Shown here piece by piece: positions 46,166 through 56,167 of a DNA stretch of 64,000 bases. The translations under genes and the position numbers were made by a program. Numbering within the stretch: position 1 is the first letter of the stretch; each line of letters opens with the position of its first letter. Source of the DNA: Rikenellaceae bacterium. Its GTDB lineage: Bacteria > Bacteroidota > Bacteroidia > Bacteroidales > Rikenellaceae. The notes beneath the pieces were generated by a model. That model had not been told where the DNA came from and ran no database searches. It was given only the letters and a program-made list of their open reading frames with translations. The DNA lies in NCBI GenBank assembly GCA_015059865.1, contig SUZP01000005.1, forward strand, positions 1 through 64,000, written 5' to 3'.

Positions 46166-48901
46166 TTAGAACAAATTGAGTTGTTCCGAGTTGCTCTCGT
46201 CAATATCGTTGCGAACAATCTCTATCGGAGTTCCACTATTATTTACAGGCTTTATAACCTCCACAGCCTCCTCTTCTGACACCTCATCAATTGGCTCAAC
46301 CATCGGCTCAATATCGTCATTTATTGGTTCATCGCCTATTTCAGGCTCCTCAGGCTCTACCACCTCAGGCTCAATAAAGGTCAAGGTTGCAACATCGAAG
46401 GTGGTGAGTCGCTTACCCTTAGCTTTGCACGACTTAACGCCCACAAACTCCTCTACATCAATAATATCGGCAGGGCGATTTTCGTGTGCGCCCTTGTAGG
46501 TTATCTGCAACTCGGCACCCTTTGCTCCCGAAATAGACTCGAAGCGGCACGAGCCATCCTCATCGAGGAAGTACTGCGCCTTGTCGGTCTGCTCCAACTG
46601 GAAACGCTTCATATAGTAGTAGCCCTGCTCATTGTCGAAGTAGCAGAGGTTATAGACCTTGCCAGCCTCGTAACGCTCGACGCGCACCGTATCATCAGGG
46701 AAGTGCTGTTGCGTGTCGAAGCCTGCAATGTAGGCGAGATTTTTCGCTGTCCACACCACAATCTTGTCGTTGCCCTTGAACTCGCCGAGCAGCTGACCGC
46801 GACCATCGCTATTGAGGCGGCGCACATCCTCATCCCACCATATATTCTGACCTGCCAAGGTCGAAACACCCTTCTCCTTCAAGACAATCTTGTGGATTGG
46901 GTAGCGCGAGAAGAGGTTACCCTGCGATTGGCGACCCTTGATTGCCAACTCCGAGAAGTCCAAATCCTGAATCATCTTCTTCAAGCGTGGGCGTGGTCGG
47001 AAGTATATCTTCAACACCTCGGCCTCGCCATTCGGATTGACCGAGAGGTACAAGATATCGCTCTTTGGCGTACCCTTCGTGAGGTCGTACTCCTTGTCGC
47101 GAGTAATGCCCTTGATGGCGCATCGCTTCATCATAATCGCGCCACCCTTACCATCACGATAGAGGAGGTTGTAGATGGTGCGCTCGTCGTTACGCTTAAA
47201 GACACCTATATAATATATGTTCTTATCGACAAACTTCTTCTCAGCAACCTTTGTGATAACATAGCGACCATCGCGCAAAATGACTATCACATCGTCGATA
47301 TCCGAGCAGTCGCAGACAAACTCCGCATCCTTCATCGACTTGCCGATACCGAAGAAGCCCTCTGCTCTATCGACATAGAGTTTCGCATTCGACACCGCCA
47401 CCTTTGTAGCCTCAATCGAATCGAACTCACGGATTTCGGTCTGACGCTCCTTGCCCTTGCCGTACTTCTCGCGGATATGCTCGAAGTAGGCGATAGCGTA
47501 GTCGGTAAGGTGTGCCAAGTCGTGCTTAACCTGCTTGATATCCTTTTCAATCTGCTTTATCTCGTTGTCAGCCTTATCCGAGTCGAAACGCGAGATACGA
47601 ATGAACTTCAACTCGGTCAGGCGCTGCACATCTTCAATCGTAACCTCCCTGCGCAACTGCGATTTGAACGGCTCCAAGCCCTTATCCACCGCTGCGTAAG
47701 CCTCCTCACGCGACTTGCAACCCTCGATAAGTTGGTAGAGTTTATTCTCGATAAAGATACGCTCCAACGATGCTGCGTGCCAAGCCTCATTATGCTCCGC
47801 CAAGGCTATCTCCAACTCTTGCTTCAATAACCCCTTCGTATGCTCTGCCGAGTGGCGCAAAATATCGCTTACGCCCATAAATGCAGGTTTATCGTCTTTG
47901 ATAACGCAGGCATTTGGCGAAATCGAAACCTCGCACAAGGTGAAGGCATAGAGTGCATCAATCGTCTTGTCGCACGACTCGCCTGCTGCCACCTGCACAA
48001 TAATCTCCGCCTTGCGTGCTGTGTTGTCATCGACACGGCGAATCTTAATCTTGCCCTTCTGGTTGGCCTTCAAGATAGAGTCTTTGATGCTCTCGGTGGT
48101 TGTTGAGAACGGTATCTCGGTAATAGCCAGAGTATTCTTATCCAACTTGGAAATCTTTGCTCGCACCTTCACTGCACCACCTCGCAAACCATCGTTATAG
48201 CGCGATACATCAATCATACCGCCCGTTGGGAAGTCGGGATAGAGTTGGAACTCCTCGCCTCTGAGATGAGCGATAGATGCCGAAATCAACTCGTTGAAGT
48301 TGTGAGGCAAAATCTTCGATGCCAAACCCACAGCGATACCCTCGGCTCCCTGCGCCAGCAAAAGTGGGAACTTCACAGGCAGGGTTACAGGCTCCTCCTT
48401 GCGACCATCGTACGCCAACATCCACTCGGTAGTCTTTTTATTATAGACCACCTCCAAAGCGAACTTTGACAAGCGCGCCTCGATATATCGTGCTGCCGCA
48501 GCATCATCGCCCGTGAGGATATTACCCCAGTTACCCTGACAGTCAATCAGCAACTCCTTCTGTCCGAGCTGCACCAACGCATCTTTGATTGATGCATCAC
48601 CGTGTGGGTGGTACTGCATGGTCTGTCCCACGAGGTTTGCCACCTTGTTCAGCTTGCCGTCATCAACAACCTTCATAGCGTGAAGGATACGGCGTTGCAC
48701 AGGCTTCAAACCATCGTCAATATGGGGCACTGCACGCTCCAAAATAACATACGAGGCGTAGTCCAAGAACCAATTCTTGTACATACCCGTCAGTCGCTTG
48801 GTGCTCTGCTCCGCCATCAAGGCGTCATACTTGCCGGGCTCCGAGGCGACAATCTCCTCCTCGTTCAACAACTCCTCCTGTATATCTTTCTCTTCGTTCA
48901 T
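46166..48901 (-). CDS. parC: Type II topoisomerase subunit A (topoisomerase IV ParC-like)
   Basis: YASYVILERAVPHIDDGLKPVQRRIL; paired with a ParE-like gene; MNEEKDIQ start. Confidence 0.88.
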   Translation of the reverse strand: MNEEKDIQEELLNEEEIVASEPGKYDALMAEQSTKRLTGMYKNWFLDYASYVILERAVPHIDDGLKPVQRRILHAMKVVDDGKLNKVANLVGQTMQYHPHGDASIKDALVQLGQKELLIDCQGNWGNILTGDDAAAARYIEARLSKFALEVVYNKKTTEWMLAYDGRKEEPVTLPVKFPLLLAQGAEGIAVGLASKILPHNFNELISASIAHLRGEEFQLYPDFPTGGMIDVSRYNDGLRGGAVKVRAKISKLDKNTLAITEIPFSTTTESIKDSILKANQKGKIKIRRVDDNTARKAEIIVQVAAGESCDKTIDALYAFTLCEVSISPNACVIKDDKPAFMGVSDILRHSAEHTKGLLKQELEIALAEHNEAWHAASLERIFIENKLYQLIEGCKSREEAYAAVDKGLEPFKSQLRREVTIEDVQRLTELKFIRISRFDSDKADNEIKQIEKDIKQVKHDLAHLTDYAIAYFEHIREKYGKGKERQTEIREFDSIEATKVAVSNAKLYVDRAEGFFGIGKSMKDAEFVCDCSDIDDVIVILRDGRYVITKVAEKKFVDKNIYYIGVFKRNDERTIYNLLYRDGKGGAIMMKRCAIKGITRDKEYDLTKGTPKSDILYLSVNPNGEAEVLKIYFRPRPRLKKMIQDLDFSELAIKGRQSQGNLFSRYPIHKIVLKEKGVSTLAGQNIWWDEDVRRLNSDGRGQLLGEFKGNDKIVVWTAKNLAYIAGFDTQQHFPDDTVRVERYEAGKVYNLCYFDNEQGYYYMKRFQLEQTDKAQYFLDEDGSCRFESISGAKGAELQITYKGAHENRPADIIDVEEFVGVKSCKAKGKRLTTFDVATLTFIEPEVVEPEEPEIGDEPINDDIEPMVEPIDEVSEEEAVEVIKPVNNSGTPIEIVRNDIDESNSEQLNLF

Positions 48902-49073
48902 AAATTCACTTCGTTCAAATTGACAATTGACAATTGAGAATTGACCTTCGGTCTTCACTGCTCCGCCTCGGCAAAGTCTGCAAGCAATCTCTGCTCTCGG
49001 CTCAATCGCAGCGGTGACAATTAAAGGAATTTTAAATTCTTTTTTCTTTTTTTTACTTCTCCCGAAAAATAGG

Positions 49074-49184
49074 AGTTGATTAGGCTATTTTTTTGCCAAG
49101 CAAGGCGACAAATCCGCAGCATAGTCGACCTATGTGAGGAATTTGGCGACCGCAGGTTGGTGAAAAAAGAGTCAATCAAAACTA
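49074..49184 (-). repeat. Long inverted-repeat 3' element E
   Basis: Arms AGTTGATTAGGCTATTTTTTTGCCAA / TTGGTGAAAAAAGAGTCAATCAAAACT; core AAATCCGCAGCATAGTCGACCTATGTGAGGAATTT. Confidence 0.85.
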
Positions 49185-51035
49185 TTTTTCTATCTTGTCC
49201 TCCTCGATGCGCAAGTTACCCACAATAAACTGCTGGCGGTCGTAGGTATTCTTACCCATGTAGAAGGTCAGCATATCCATAATCGGGTCATCTTTGGTCA
49301 GGCGCACCTTGTCAAGGCGTATCTGCTCGCCGATAAAGCCCTCGAACTCATCGGGCGAAATCTCTCCCAAACCTTTAAATCGGGTAATCTCTGCCGTTGC
49401 TCCGCACTTCTCAATTGCTGCAACGCGCTCCTCCTCCGAGTAGCAGTAGATGGTCTCTTTTTTATTACGCACACGGAAAAGTGGCGTCTGCATAATAAAC
49501 AGGTGACCACGCCTAATCAGGTCGGGGAAGAACTGCAAGAAGAAGGTCAGCAAGAGCAAGCGAATGTGCATACCATCGACATCGGCATCGGTTGCGATAA
49601 CCACCTTGTTGTAGCGGAGGTTATCCATATCCTCCTCGATATTCAACGCCGCCTGCAAGTAGTTGAACTCGTCGTTCTTGTAGACGATGGTCTTCTTCAT
49701 TCCGTAGGAGTTCAGCGGCTTACCTCTGAGCGAGAATACCGCCTGTGTCTGCGGATTACGGCTCTTGGTGATAGAGCCCGAAGCCGAGTTACCCTCCGTG
49801 AGGAATATCATCGTCTGCTCCGCCAACTCGTGCTTGTCGGTGCGATGTATCTTGCAGTCACGCAAGTTTTTATTGTTGAGCAGTGCCTTCTTTGCCGTAT
49901 CGCGAGCCTTCTTCTGAACGCCTGCAATCTCCTTGCGCTCCTTCTCGTTCTCGACAATCTTGCGCTGTATGGCCTGCGCCGTATCGGGGTTCTTGTGGAG
50001 GTAGTTGTCCAACTCAGTAGAGAGGAACTCGCCCACAAACTGACGGATTGTAGGTCCGCCGTTCCACATATCCTTCGAGCCGAGTTTAATCTTGGTCTGC
50101 GACTCGAACAACGGCTTCGACACCTTCAACGAGATAGCCGCAATAATCGAAGAGCGAATATCCGAAGGGTCGTAGTCCTTATGGTAAAACTCCTTCAAGG
50201 TCTTAACTACCGCCTCGCGGAATGCCGCCTGATGCGTACCACCCTGCGAGGTGTACTGACCATTCACAAACGAGAAGTATGTTTCGCCGTAGCCGTGTCC
50301 GTGGGTTATGACAACCTCGATATCCTCGCCCGAAAGGTGGATAGGCGGATAGCAAGGTTCCTCCGAGAGGTTGTCGTTCACCAAATCGAGCAGTCCGTTC
50401 TTCGACACATACTGCGTGCCGTTGAGCGAGATAACCAACCCCTTGTTGAGGTAGGTATAGTTGCGCAGCAGCTGCTCCACGAACTCCAAGTTGTAGTTAT
50501 ACTTGCCAAAGACCTCCTCATCTACTCGGAACTTGATGAAGGTGCCGTCTTTCTCCTTGACATTATCCTCCCACTCTTCGCCAGTCTGTATGCCCTGCGC
50601 AAAGGTTACCGAGTGTGCCTTGCCGTCACGCACCGAACGAGCCATAAACTCACTCGAAAGGTAGTTCACAGCCTTCACACCCACGCCATTCAGACCTACG
50701 GTCTTTTTGCCGTCCTCCTCGTAGTTGCTACCCGTGTTCATCACCGACACCGCAGCCGCCAATGCTCCAAGCGGAATACCACGACCGTAGTCACGCACCG
50801 ATACAACATTATCCTCGATGGTAATCTCCACACGACTACCAAAGCCATTCATAAACTCGTCTATCGAGTTGTCGGTAACCTCCTTAATCAGCACATAGAT
50901 ACCATCATCGGACATCGTGCCGTCACCGAGTTTTCCGATGTACATACCGGGGCGCAAGCGGACATGCTCACGAGGTGTGAGCGTCTTTATCGAGTCCTCA
51001 TCGTAGGTCATCGGGGTTTTGAGTAAATCTGCCAT
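49182..51035 (-). CDS. parE: Type II topoisomerase subunit B (topoisomerase IV ParE-like)
   Basis: [43 protein letters not shown]. Confidence 0.9.
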   Translation of the reverse strand: MADLLKTPMTYDEDSIKTLTPREHVRLRPGMYIGKLGDGTMSDDGIYVLIKEVTDNSIDEFMNGFGSRVEITIEDNVVSVRDYGRGIPLGALAAAVSVMNTGSNYEEDGKKTVGLNGVGVKAVNYLSSEFMARSVRDGKAHSVTFAQGIQTGEEWEDNVKEKDGTFIKFRVDEEVFGKYNYNLEFVEQLLRNYTYLNKGLVISLNGTQYVSKNGLLDLVNDNLSEEPCYPPIHLSGEDIEVVITHGHGYGETYFSFVNGQYTSQGGTHQAAFREAVVKTLKEFYHKDYDPSDIRSSIIAAISLKVSKPLFESQTKIKLGSKDMWNGGPTIRQFVGEFLSTELDNYLHKNPDTAQAIQRKIVENEKERKEIAGVQKKARDTAKKALLNNKNLRDCKIHRTDKHELAEQTMIFLTEGNSASGSITKSRNPQTQAVFSLRGKPLNSYGMKKTIVYKNDEFNYLQAALNIEEDMDNLRYNKVVIATDADVDGMHIRLLLLTFFLQFFPDLIRRGHLFIMQTPLFRVRNKKETIYCYSEEERVAAIEKCGATAEITRFKGLGEISPDEFEGFIGEQIRLDKVRLTKDDPIMDMLTFYMGKNTYDRQQFIVGNLRIEEDKIEK

Positions 51036-51151
51036 ATTATCTTTGTAGGGGTTGTTAGAGGTTATTAAGGGATATTAGAGGTTATTAGTGTTTCTCTTTT
51101 TCACTAATTGCCGCTAACTACCGCTAACCACCGCTAATTGCCGCTATTAAA

Positions 51152-51880
51152 CTAATTCTTTCTAATTTCCGCCAAAGCACTTGTCATCATCTCCTGCACC
51201 TCCTTTGCCATCTCCGCAGGCTCGGTCGCTGCAACCCTCTCTGCCGAGATTGGAGGTAACACCTTCACCGTAAGTCGATGCTTCCAATTGAACCAATAGC
51301 TCTTTTTCTTAAAAATGTTGCGTGTGCCGTCAAGCACCACAGGCAAAATCTCCACACCAGCCTCCTTTGCCAAGGCAAATGCGCCCTGCTTGAAGCGGTG
51401 TATCTCGCCATCTTTCGAACGAGTACCCTCAGGGAAAATCGCAATCGAAGCTCCACGCGATATCCACATCTTGCCATCGTTCACAACCTTCGCCATAGCC
51501 TCCGCAGCACGACCTCGCTGGATAGGAATATCGCCGTGCGCAATCAACAACGGACCGATGTATGGGATACGGAACACCTCCTGCTTCGACACCCAACGGA
51601 AGTTCAAAGGGAGGAAGTAGAGCGAGATGATATCCGCCATGCTCTGGTGGTTGAGCGTGATGACATACGACTTGTTCGGGTCGATATGCTCCAAGCCCTC
51701 GACCTCCTGTTTCCAAGTTGGTGGCACCTTCCAGAAGAACATACAAATCATCTTCGAGCACCAATGTACCGCCTTACGAGCCTTGTCGAAGGGGTAACAA
51801 ACTGCAAGCACAATCCACGACACGACAAACCAAAAGGTCAGTTCCACGAGGATATAAAGTGCAAAAAGTAGTGTAAACAT
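51152..51880 (-). CDS. plsC: 1-acyl-sn-glycerol-3-phosphate acyltransferase
   Basis: LNHQSMADI; FPEGTRSKDGE. Confidence 0.92.
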   Translation of the reverse strand: MFTLLFALYILVELTFWFVVSWIVLAVCYPFDKARKAVHWCSKMICMFFWKVPPTWKQEVEGLEHIDPNKSYVITLNHQSMADIISLYFLPLNFRWVSKQEVFRIPYIGPLLIAHGDIPIQRGRAAEAMAKVVNDGKMWISRGASIAIFPEGTRSKDGEIHRFKQGAFALAKEAGVEILPVVLDGTRNIFKKKSYWFNWKHRLTVKVLPPISAERVAATEPAEMAKEVQEMMTSALAEIRKN

Positions 51881-51899
51881 ACTATCTAAGTTTTTTTAG

Positions 51900-52025
51900 T
51901 TTTCCGAACTCCAAGAGTAGTCAAGGCGCAAGCGTTTATGACGGCGCAGTCTGCGACTGCTTTATAGCGGCGGGCTTTCAGCCCTTTATGGCGTCAGGCT
52001 TTCTGCCTTCTATGGCGCGCTTTAA
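51900..52025 (-). repeat. Mini-hairpin array 4, leader at 51900-51932
   Basis: TTTATRR linkers at 51935, 51961, 51985 plus 52009 (TCTATGG); palindromes GCAGTCTGCGACTGC, GGGCTTTCAGCCC, AGGCTTTCTGCCT. Confidence 0.8.
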
Positions 52026-52163
52026 CCCTCGTCTTTCGTCTAAGTTTTCGCCTATTTTACCAATCTTTGCAAAAATACACTTTTTTCTGAATTTATAACA
52101 TTTTCTGCAAAAATAGTTATTAACAATCTTTTCCAATTTCAGAAGAGTATCAACACCAAAGAA

Positions 52164-52194
52164 GGGCGTGTCTAACAATTTTTTAGACACACCC
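52164..52194 (-). terminator. Terminator after secG (GTGTCTAA apex family)
   Basis: GGGCGTGTCTAAcaatttTTTAGACACACCC. Confidence 0.75.
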
Positions 52195-52227
52195 TATTTG
52201 TCGAGATTGTACGACCAGAGCTATTTC

Positions 52228-52587
52228 TTAGTTTGCTGGCTTCTCAGCAGGAGCCTCAGTAGCAGCAGGAAGCTCAGCCTGTGGCATCTCAGCAGCCTGC
52301 TCGGTAGCAGGAGCAGAGAGCATTTCGAGGTCACTTGCTGCACCCGACTTGCCTACCTCGTTCAACTTGCCACCTACGAAGATGGTCGAGAGGAGCGACA
52401 ATACGAGAATTACGACAGCTGCACCCCAAGTAAACTTCTCCAAGAAGTCTGCTGTCTGACGAACACCCATAACCTGATTCGATGCACCGAAGTTCGATGC
52501 CATACCACTCTTTGGGTTTTGAACCAACACTGCAAGCACCATCAATACGCTTGCGATAAGAATCAATACAATCAAAAATGTGTACAT
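52228..52587 (-). CDS. secG: Preprotein translocase subunit SecG
   Basis: AVLVQNPKSGMASNFGASNQVMGVRQTADFLEK. Confidence 0.95.
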   Translation of the reverse strand: MYTFLIVLILIASVLMVLAVLVQNPKSGMASNFGASNQVMGVRQTADFLEKFTWGAAVVILVLSLLSTIFVGGKLNEVGKSGAASDLEMLSAPATEQAAEMPQAELPAATEAPAEKPAN

Positions 52588-52601
52588 AATCTATCTCTAT
52601 T

Positions 52602-53000
52602 TTAATTATTTTTTTCGATATTTCCGATTTTCTCGGCAAAGTAAGCACTTTTTTCTGAATTTAGCAAACTTAATTTGCGATATATTTCAATAGCCTCGCA
52701 TTTTAGCCCCTGAGCGAGATAAATTTCTGCCAACTCCTCACTCACCAAATCATCCTCCTCGCCAATCTCGGCTTCGGTGCGCACCTCCTCCGCAACATCG
52801 CCCTCTTCGGCCACTATGCGATAGTCCGCCTTACGCAGAAAACGACTTATAATCTCGCCATCACTCTCCTCGGCAAGCTTCTCGACATCCACCTCACGGC
52901 GCACAGCACCACCCGATGCAGCCACTCGTGCCACCTCGTACCAAGGATACTTGGCAAGTAGTTCGGATATTTGTTTTTCGGTCATAGGGAGAGAATTCAA
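52602..53000 (-). CDS. Hypothetical protein with TPR-like C-terminal segment
   Basis: SEELAEIYLAQGLKCEAIEIYRKLSLLNSEKSAYFAEKI. Confidence 0.65.
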   Translation of the reverse strand: MNSLPMTEKQISELLAKYPWYEVARVAASGGAVRREVDVEKLAEESDGEIISRFLRKADYRIVAEEGDVAEEVRTEAEIGEEDDLVSEELAEIYLAQGLKCEAIEIYRKLSLLNSEKSAYFAEKIGNIEKNN

Positions 53001-53113
53001 AATTCAAAATTCAAAATTCAAAATGCAAAAGCCAAATAAATAAAAAAATACGATTAATTGTCAATTGTCAATTCGTCAATTGTCAATTGTCAATTTGAAA
53101 ACTCCGTTTTCCA

Positions 53114-53623
53114 TTACCAATTCGATGCTGCGGCCATAAAGATATCCGTAACGAGTTGGTCTACAATCTCAGGTATTAGCGTACTCTCAACCTCGTTCAA
53201 CAACTTTGTAGAGTCGTAATCGGCATACGCCGAGAAGGTCTTTGCCTTGAACGACGCCTTGTCATCCACAACATTCGTAAAGTTCACTTTCACCGTAATT
53301 GTCAATCGGTTTTGCAGAGCATAGTCACCACTCGACACCGACGAGGTAGTCGAGGTGTAACCCACAATCTCCCCCTCGAAGGCGAAGTCGCCACCCTCAG
53401 GTACCTGCACAAGGCGTGTTCGTGTAGCGAAACGCTGTGTCAGCTCATCCGTGAGCGTTGCGCTCAAAATAGGAGCAACCATCGGTGCATTATTCGGAAA
53501 ATATGCCACCGAAAAGGTCTTTGCATCGGGCGGAATAGAGGCACCCGACAGCGTATATTTAACCGTGCAACCGCTTGTCAATGAGAGCAATAATGCGCAC
53601 AATATAAAACTCAACTTTCTCAT
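53114..53623 (-). CDS. lptE: LptE-like LPS assembly lipoprotein
   Basis: Lipobox TSGCTVKYTLSGASIPPDAKTFSVAYFPN; position between secG and the sigma-54 activator. Confidence 0.8.
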   Translation of the reverse strand: MRKLSFILCALLLSLTSGCTVKYTLSGASIPPDAKTFSVAYFPNNAPMVAPILSATLTDELTQRFATRTRLVQVPEGGDFAFEGEIVGYTSTTSSVSSGDYALQNRLTITVKVNFTNVVDDKASFKAKTFSAYADYDSTKLLNEVESTLIPEIVDQLVTDIFMAAASNW

Positions 53624-53625
53624 AT

Positions 53626-54834
53626 CTACTCTTCGATATTAAGTTCTTTAATCTTGCGATAAAGTGTGCGCTCCGACATAAACAACTCAACAGCTGCGGC
53701 ACGACGACTACCGCCATTGCGACGCAGAGCCTTAATTATCTGTTCGCGTTGCATATCTGCCTTGGTCAATTCGCGTGGCATATCCTCCACCACCTCGCTC
53801 TCGGCATACTCCTCCTCGACTACGGGGGCAGAGTGCGGCAATAGCGCCACTACCTCCTTCTTTTCAGCGGGCGCAGGCGCAGTGGTGCGATACGACGAAT
53901 ATCCACTATGCAGGTCTGCCATCATTCGTTTCAAGTCGTTGATGTCGCTACGCATATCGAACAATATCTTATAAAGCAGCTCTCGCTCGGAGTTCATATC
54001 CTCCATCTTCGCCGACTGCATAACACTTGGCGAAGCCGCCGAGGACTCATCCAAGAGGTACTTGGCGAGTATCTGCGGCGTAATATCGCGCGACTCCTCG
54101 ATAGCCGAAATCTGCTCTGCCACATTTTTCAGTTGGCGAATATTGCCACGCCAATAGTAGTTTTCGAGCATTGTGCGAGCCTCCTCGTTCAGCGCAATAG
54201 CCGGCATCTTATACTGCACAGCCACATCTGCTGCAAAGCGACGGAAGAGAAGGTGGATATCCTCTGGTCGCTCGCGCAACGCCGGCACGACAATCGGCAC
54301 AGTATTGAGTCGATAGTACAAATCCTCGCGGAAACGGCCATCGGCGATGGCCTTCATCAGGTTGGAGTTGGTCGCAGCCACCACACGAACATTGGTCTTC
54401 TGCACCTTTGCAGAGCCTACACGCATAAACTCACCCGTCTGCAACACGCGCAACAAACGCACCTGCGTAGCAAGCGGCAGTTCGCCCACCTCATCGAGAA
54501 ATATTGTTCCGCCATCTGCCTCCTCGAAGTAGCCCTTACGCGCCTCGATAGCACCCGTAAAAGCACCCTTCTCGTGTCCGAACAACTCCGAGTCGATAGT
54601 GCCTTCGGGTATTGCTCCGCAGTTTACTGCTACATACTTGTTGTGTTTGCGAGCCGAAAAGGCGTGGATAACCTGCGGAAAAAACTCCTTTCCAACTCCA
54701 CTCTCACCCGTTACGAGCACTGTCAAGTCGGTTGGCGCAACACGCAAAGCAACCTCCAACGCCCTATTCAAAAGCGGGGAGTTGCCTATGATGCCGAAGC
54801 GTTGTTTTACTGAGAGTAATGTGCTATTATCCAT
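53626..54834 (-). CDS. Sigma-54-dependent transcriptional regulator
   Basis: VTGESGVGKEFF; GAFTGAIEARKGYFEEADGGTIFLDE; Fis-type C-terminal HTH. Confidence 0.95.
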   Translation of the reverse strand: MDNSTLLSVKQRFGIIGNSPLLNRALEVALRVAPTDLTVLVTGESGVGKEFFPQVIHAFSARKHNKYVAVNCGAIPEGTIDSELFGHEKGAFTGAIEARKGYFEEADGGTIFLDEVGELPLATQVRLLRVLQTGEFMRVGSAKVQKTNVRVVAATNSNLMKAIADGRFREDLYYRLNTVPIVVPALRERPEDIHLLFRRFAADVAVQYKMPAIALNEEARTMLENYYWRGNIRQLKNVAEQISAIEESRDITPQILAKYLLDESSAASPSVMQSAKMEDMNSERELLYKILFDMRSDINDLKRMMADLHSGYSSYRTTAPAPAEKKEVVALLPHSAPVVEEEYAESEVVEDMPRELTKADMQREQIIKALRRNGGSRRAAAVELFMSERTLYRKIKELNIEE

Positions 54835-54842
54835 TATATATT

Positions 54843-55610
54843 CTATTCATTTACAATCTGTTCGGGAGTTATGCGCAGTGCATCCATCGCCGCATCATCA
54901 TCCTCGATACCGAGATTTGCGACATACCAGCCATAGCCTATGCCCGCCAACGCAGCCAGCAGAATAATCACCGCCACAACCATCACAAAATCGACCTTCT
55001 TGCGCGGTTTGACTGGTTTTCTATGTGCAGGCGCAGAGGCGTTAGAGGTGTTAGAGGCGTTAGAGGCGTTAGAGGCGTTAGAGGTAATTTCGCATTCTGC
55101 ATTTTGCTTTTCACATTCTGCATTTTGCATTAACCCCTCTTTCGAGGGCTTTTCCTCCTCGCGGCCCGGCATAGTGTGCAAGCACCCTCTGCCCTCGCTC
55201 CGCAGCGTCGGTTCTGCATTTCTCTCGTCTCTCGTCTCTCGTCTCTCGTCTTGCTTTGGAATATACGGTGTCTGCTTTGGCAGTTCAACCTGCTCAACGG
55301 GTGGATAGAGTCGCAGCACCTTTGTCGAAGGCTCGATGCGCAGTGTTCCCACCTCGCCCAAGCGGCAGTAGCCATACTGCTCCAACTCGTGACGCACCTC
55401 AAATATGAAGCGGTCTATTGACACCGCAGCCTCCATCTCGCTAAGTCCTTTGGCGCGGAGTAGTGATGCAAGAACGCCATCATCGGTATTCAGCAAATCA
55501 GAGAATAGTCGTTCGCCCGTCTCCTTCACTACAAAAGCTCCGAAGGCAGGCACAACCAATCTGCGATTACTACGCAGATGCTCTGCTATAACCTCAATAA
55601 CGATACTCAT
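54843..55610 (-). CDS. HU-like (CCDC81-like) DNA-binding domain protein with repeat-rich linker and TM segment
   Basis: IAEHLRSNRRLVVPAFGAFVVKETGE; C-terminal TM VDFVMVVAVIILLAALAGIGYG; linker ASNASNASNTSNAS. Confidence 0.75.
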   Translation of the reverse strand: MSIVIEVIAEHLRSNRRLVVPAFGAFVVKETGERLFSDLLNTDDGVLASLLRAKGLSEMEAAVSIDRFIFEVRHELEQYGYCRLGEVGTLRIEPSTKVLRLYPPVEQVELPKQTPYIPKQDERRETRDERNAEPTLRSEGRGCLHTMPGREEEKPSKEGLMQNAECEKQNAECEITSNASNASNASNTSNASAPAHRKPVKPRKKVDFVMVVAVIILLAALAGIGYGWYVANLGIEDDDAAMDALRITPEQIVNE

Positions 55611-55640
55611 ACACTGAGAAAAACGGCTATAATAACCCTT

Positions 55641-56042
55641 TTATTGTCTACTCTTTGCCTCGATTACCGAGTCGATATAGGCCTTAATCTTTGGTGCAGG
55701 GTCCTCCCAACCCTCAGGCTTGATAACCTTGTTATCCTTTGGATTGTAGTGGGGTTTTCCGTCTGGCCACAACTTCGCCATATTGGCCTTCTGCACGATA
55801 TCGAACAACTCGTCAGCCTCCAAGCCCATCTCGACCATTGTGCCGAGAGCAAAGTACATAAGGTCAATCATTGCATCGGCCTGCTCGTAGATATCCTCAG
55901 CAATAAGGAACTCGGCAACCTCCTCATTCATCCACTTAGCACGCGACAGAGCGCGTTTTTTTGCAATCATCACAGGCTTCTCTGCTACGGGATGTCCAAA
56001 CTTCTCGTGAAATTCACGAACATCATTCCACTCTTTCTTCAT
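55641..56042 (-). CDS. MazG-like nucleotide pyrophosphohydrolase
   Basis: MNEEVAEFLIAEDIYEQADAMIDLMYFALGTMVEMG. Confidence 0.8.
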   Translation of the reverse strand: MKKEWNDVREFHEKFGHPVAEKPVMIAKKRALSRAKWMNEEVAEFLIAEDIYEQADAMIDLMYFALGTMVEMGLEADELFDIVQKANMAKLWPDGKPHYNPKDNKVIKPEGWEDPAPKIKAYIDSVIEAKSRQ

Positions 56043-56127
56043 ATCCTTTATAATTTTACATTATCAAATTCTACTCAATCCAAGTTGCAAAGATAATAAA
56101 TTTATTGCCAATTATCAATTGTTTTAT

Positions 56128-56135
56128 TATCTTTG
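56128..56135 (+). promoter_or_regulatory. Bacteroidetes -7 box upstream of GH36
   Basis: TATCTTTG, 33 nt before the ATG. Confidence 0.5.
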
Positions 56136-56167
56136 CGGAGATTAAAATAAACTAACTCTTTTTTGAT

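Noticed and set aside
46484-47830. 448-aa ORF antisense to parC-like gene
   Set aside because: Shadow ORF; no family motif.
49503-51026. 507-aa ORF antisense to the topoisomerase B subunit
   Set aside because: Shadow ORF from codon bias of the real gene.
46166-51035. Topoisomerase pair as a phage or plasmid import
   Set aside because: Both subunits read as chromosomal Bacteroidales ParC/ParE-like proteins among housekeeping genes.
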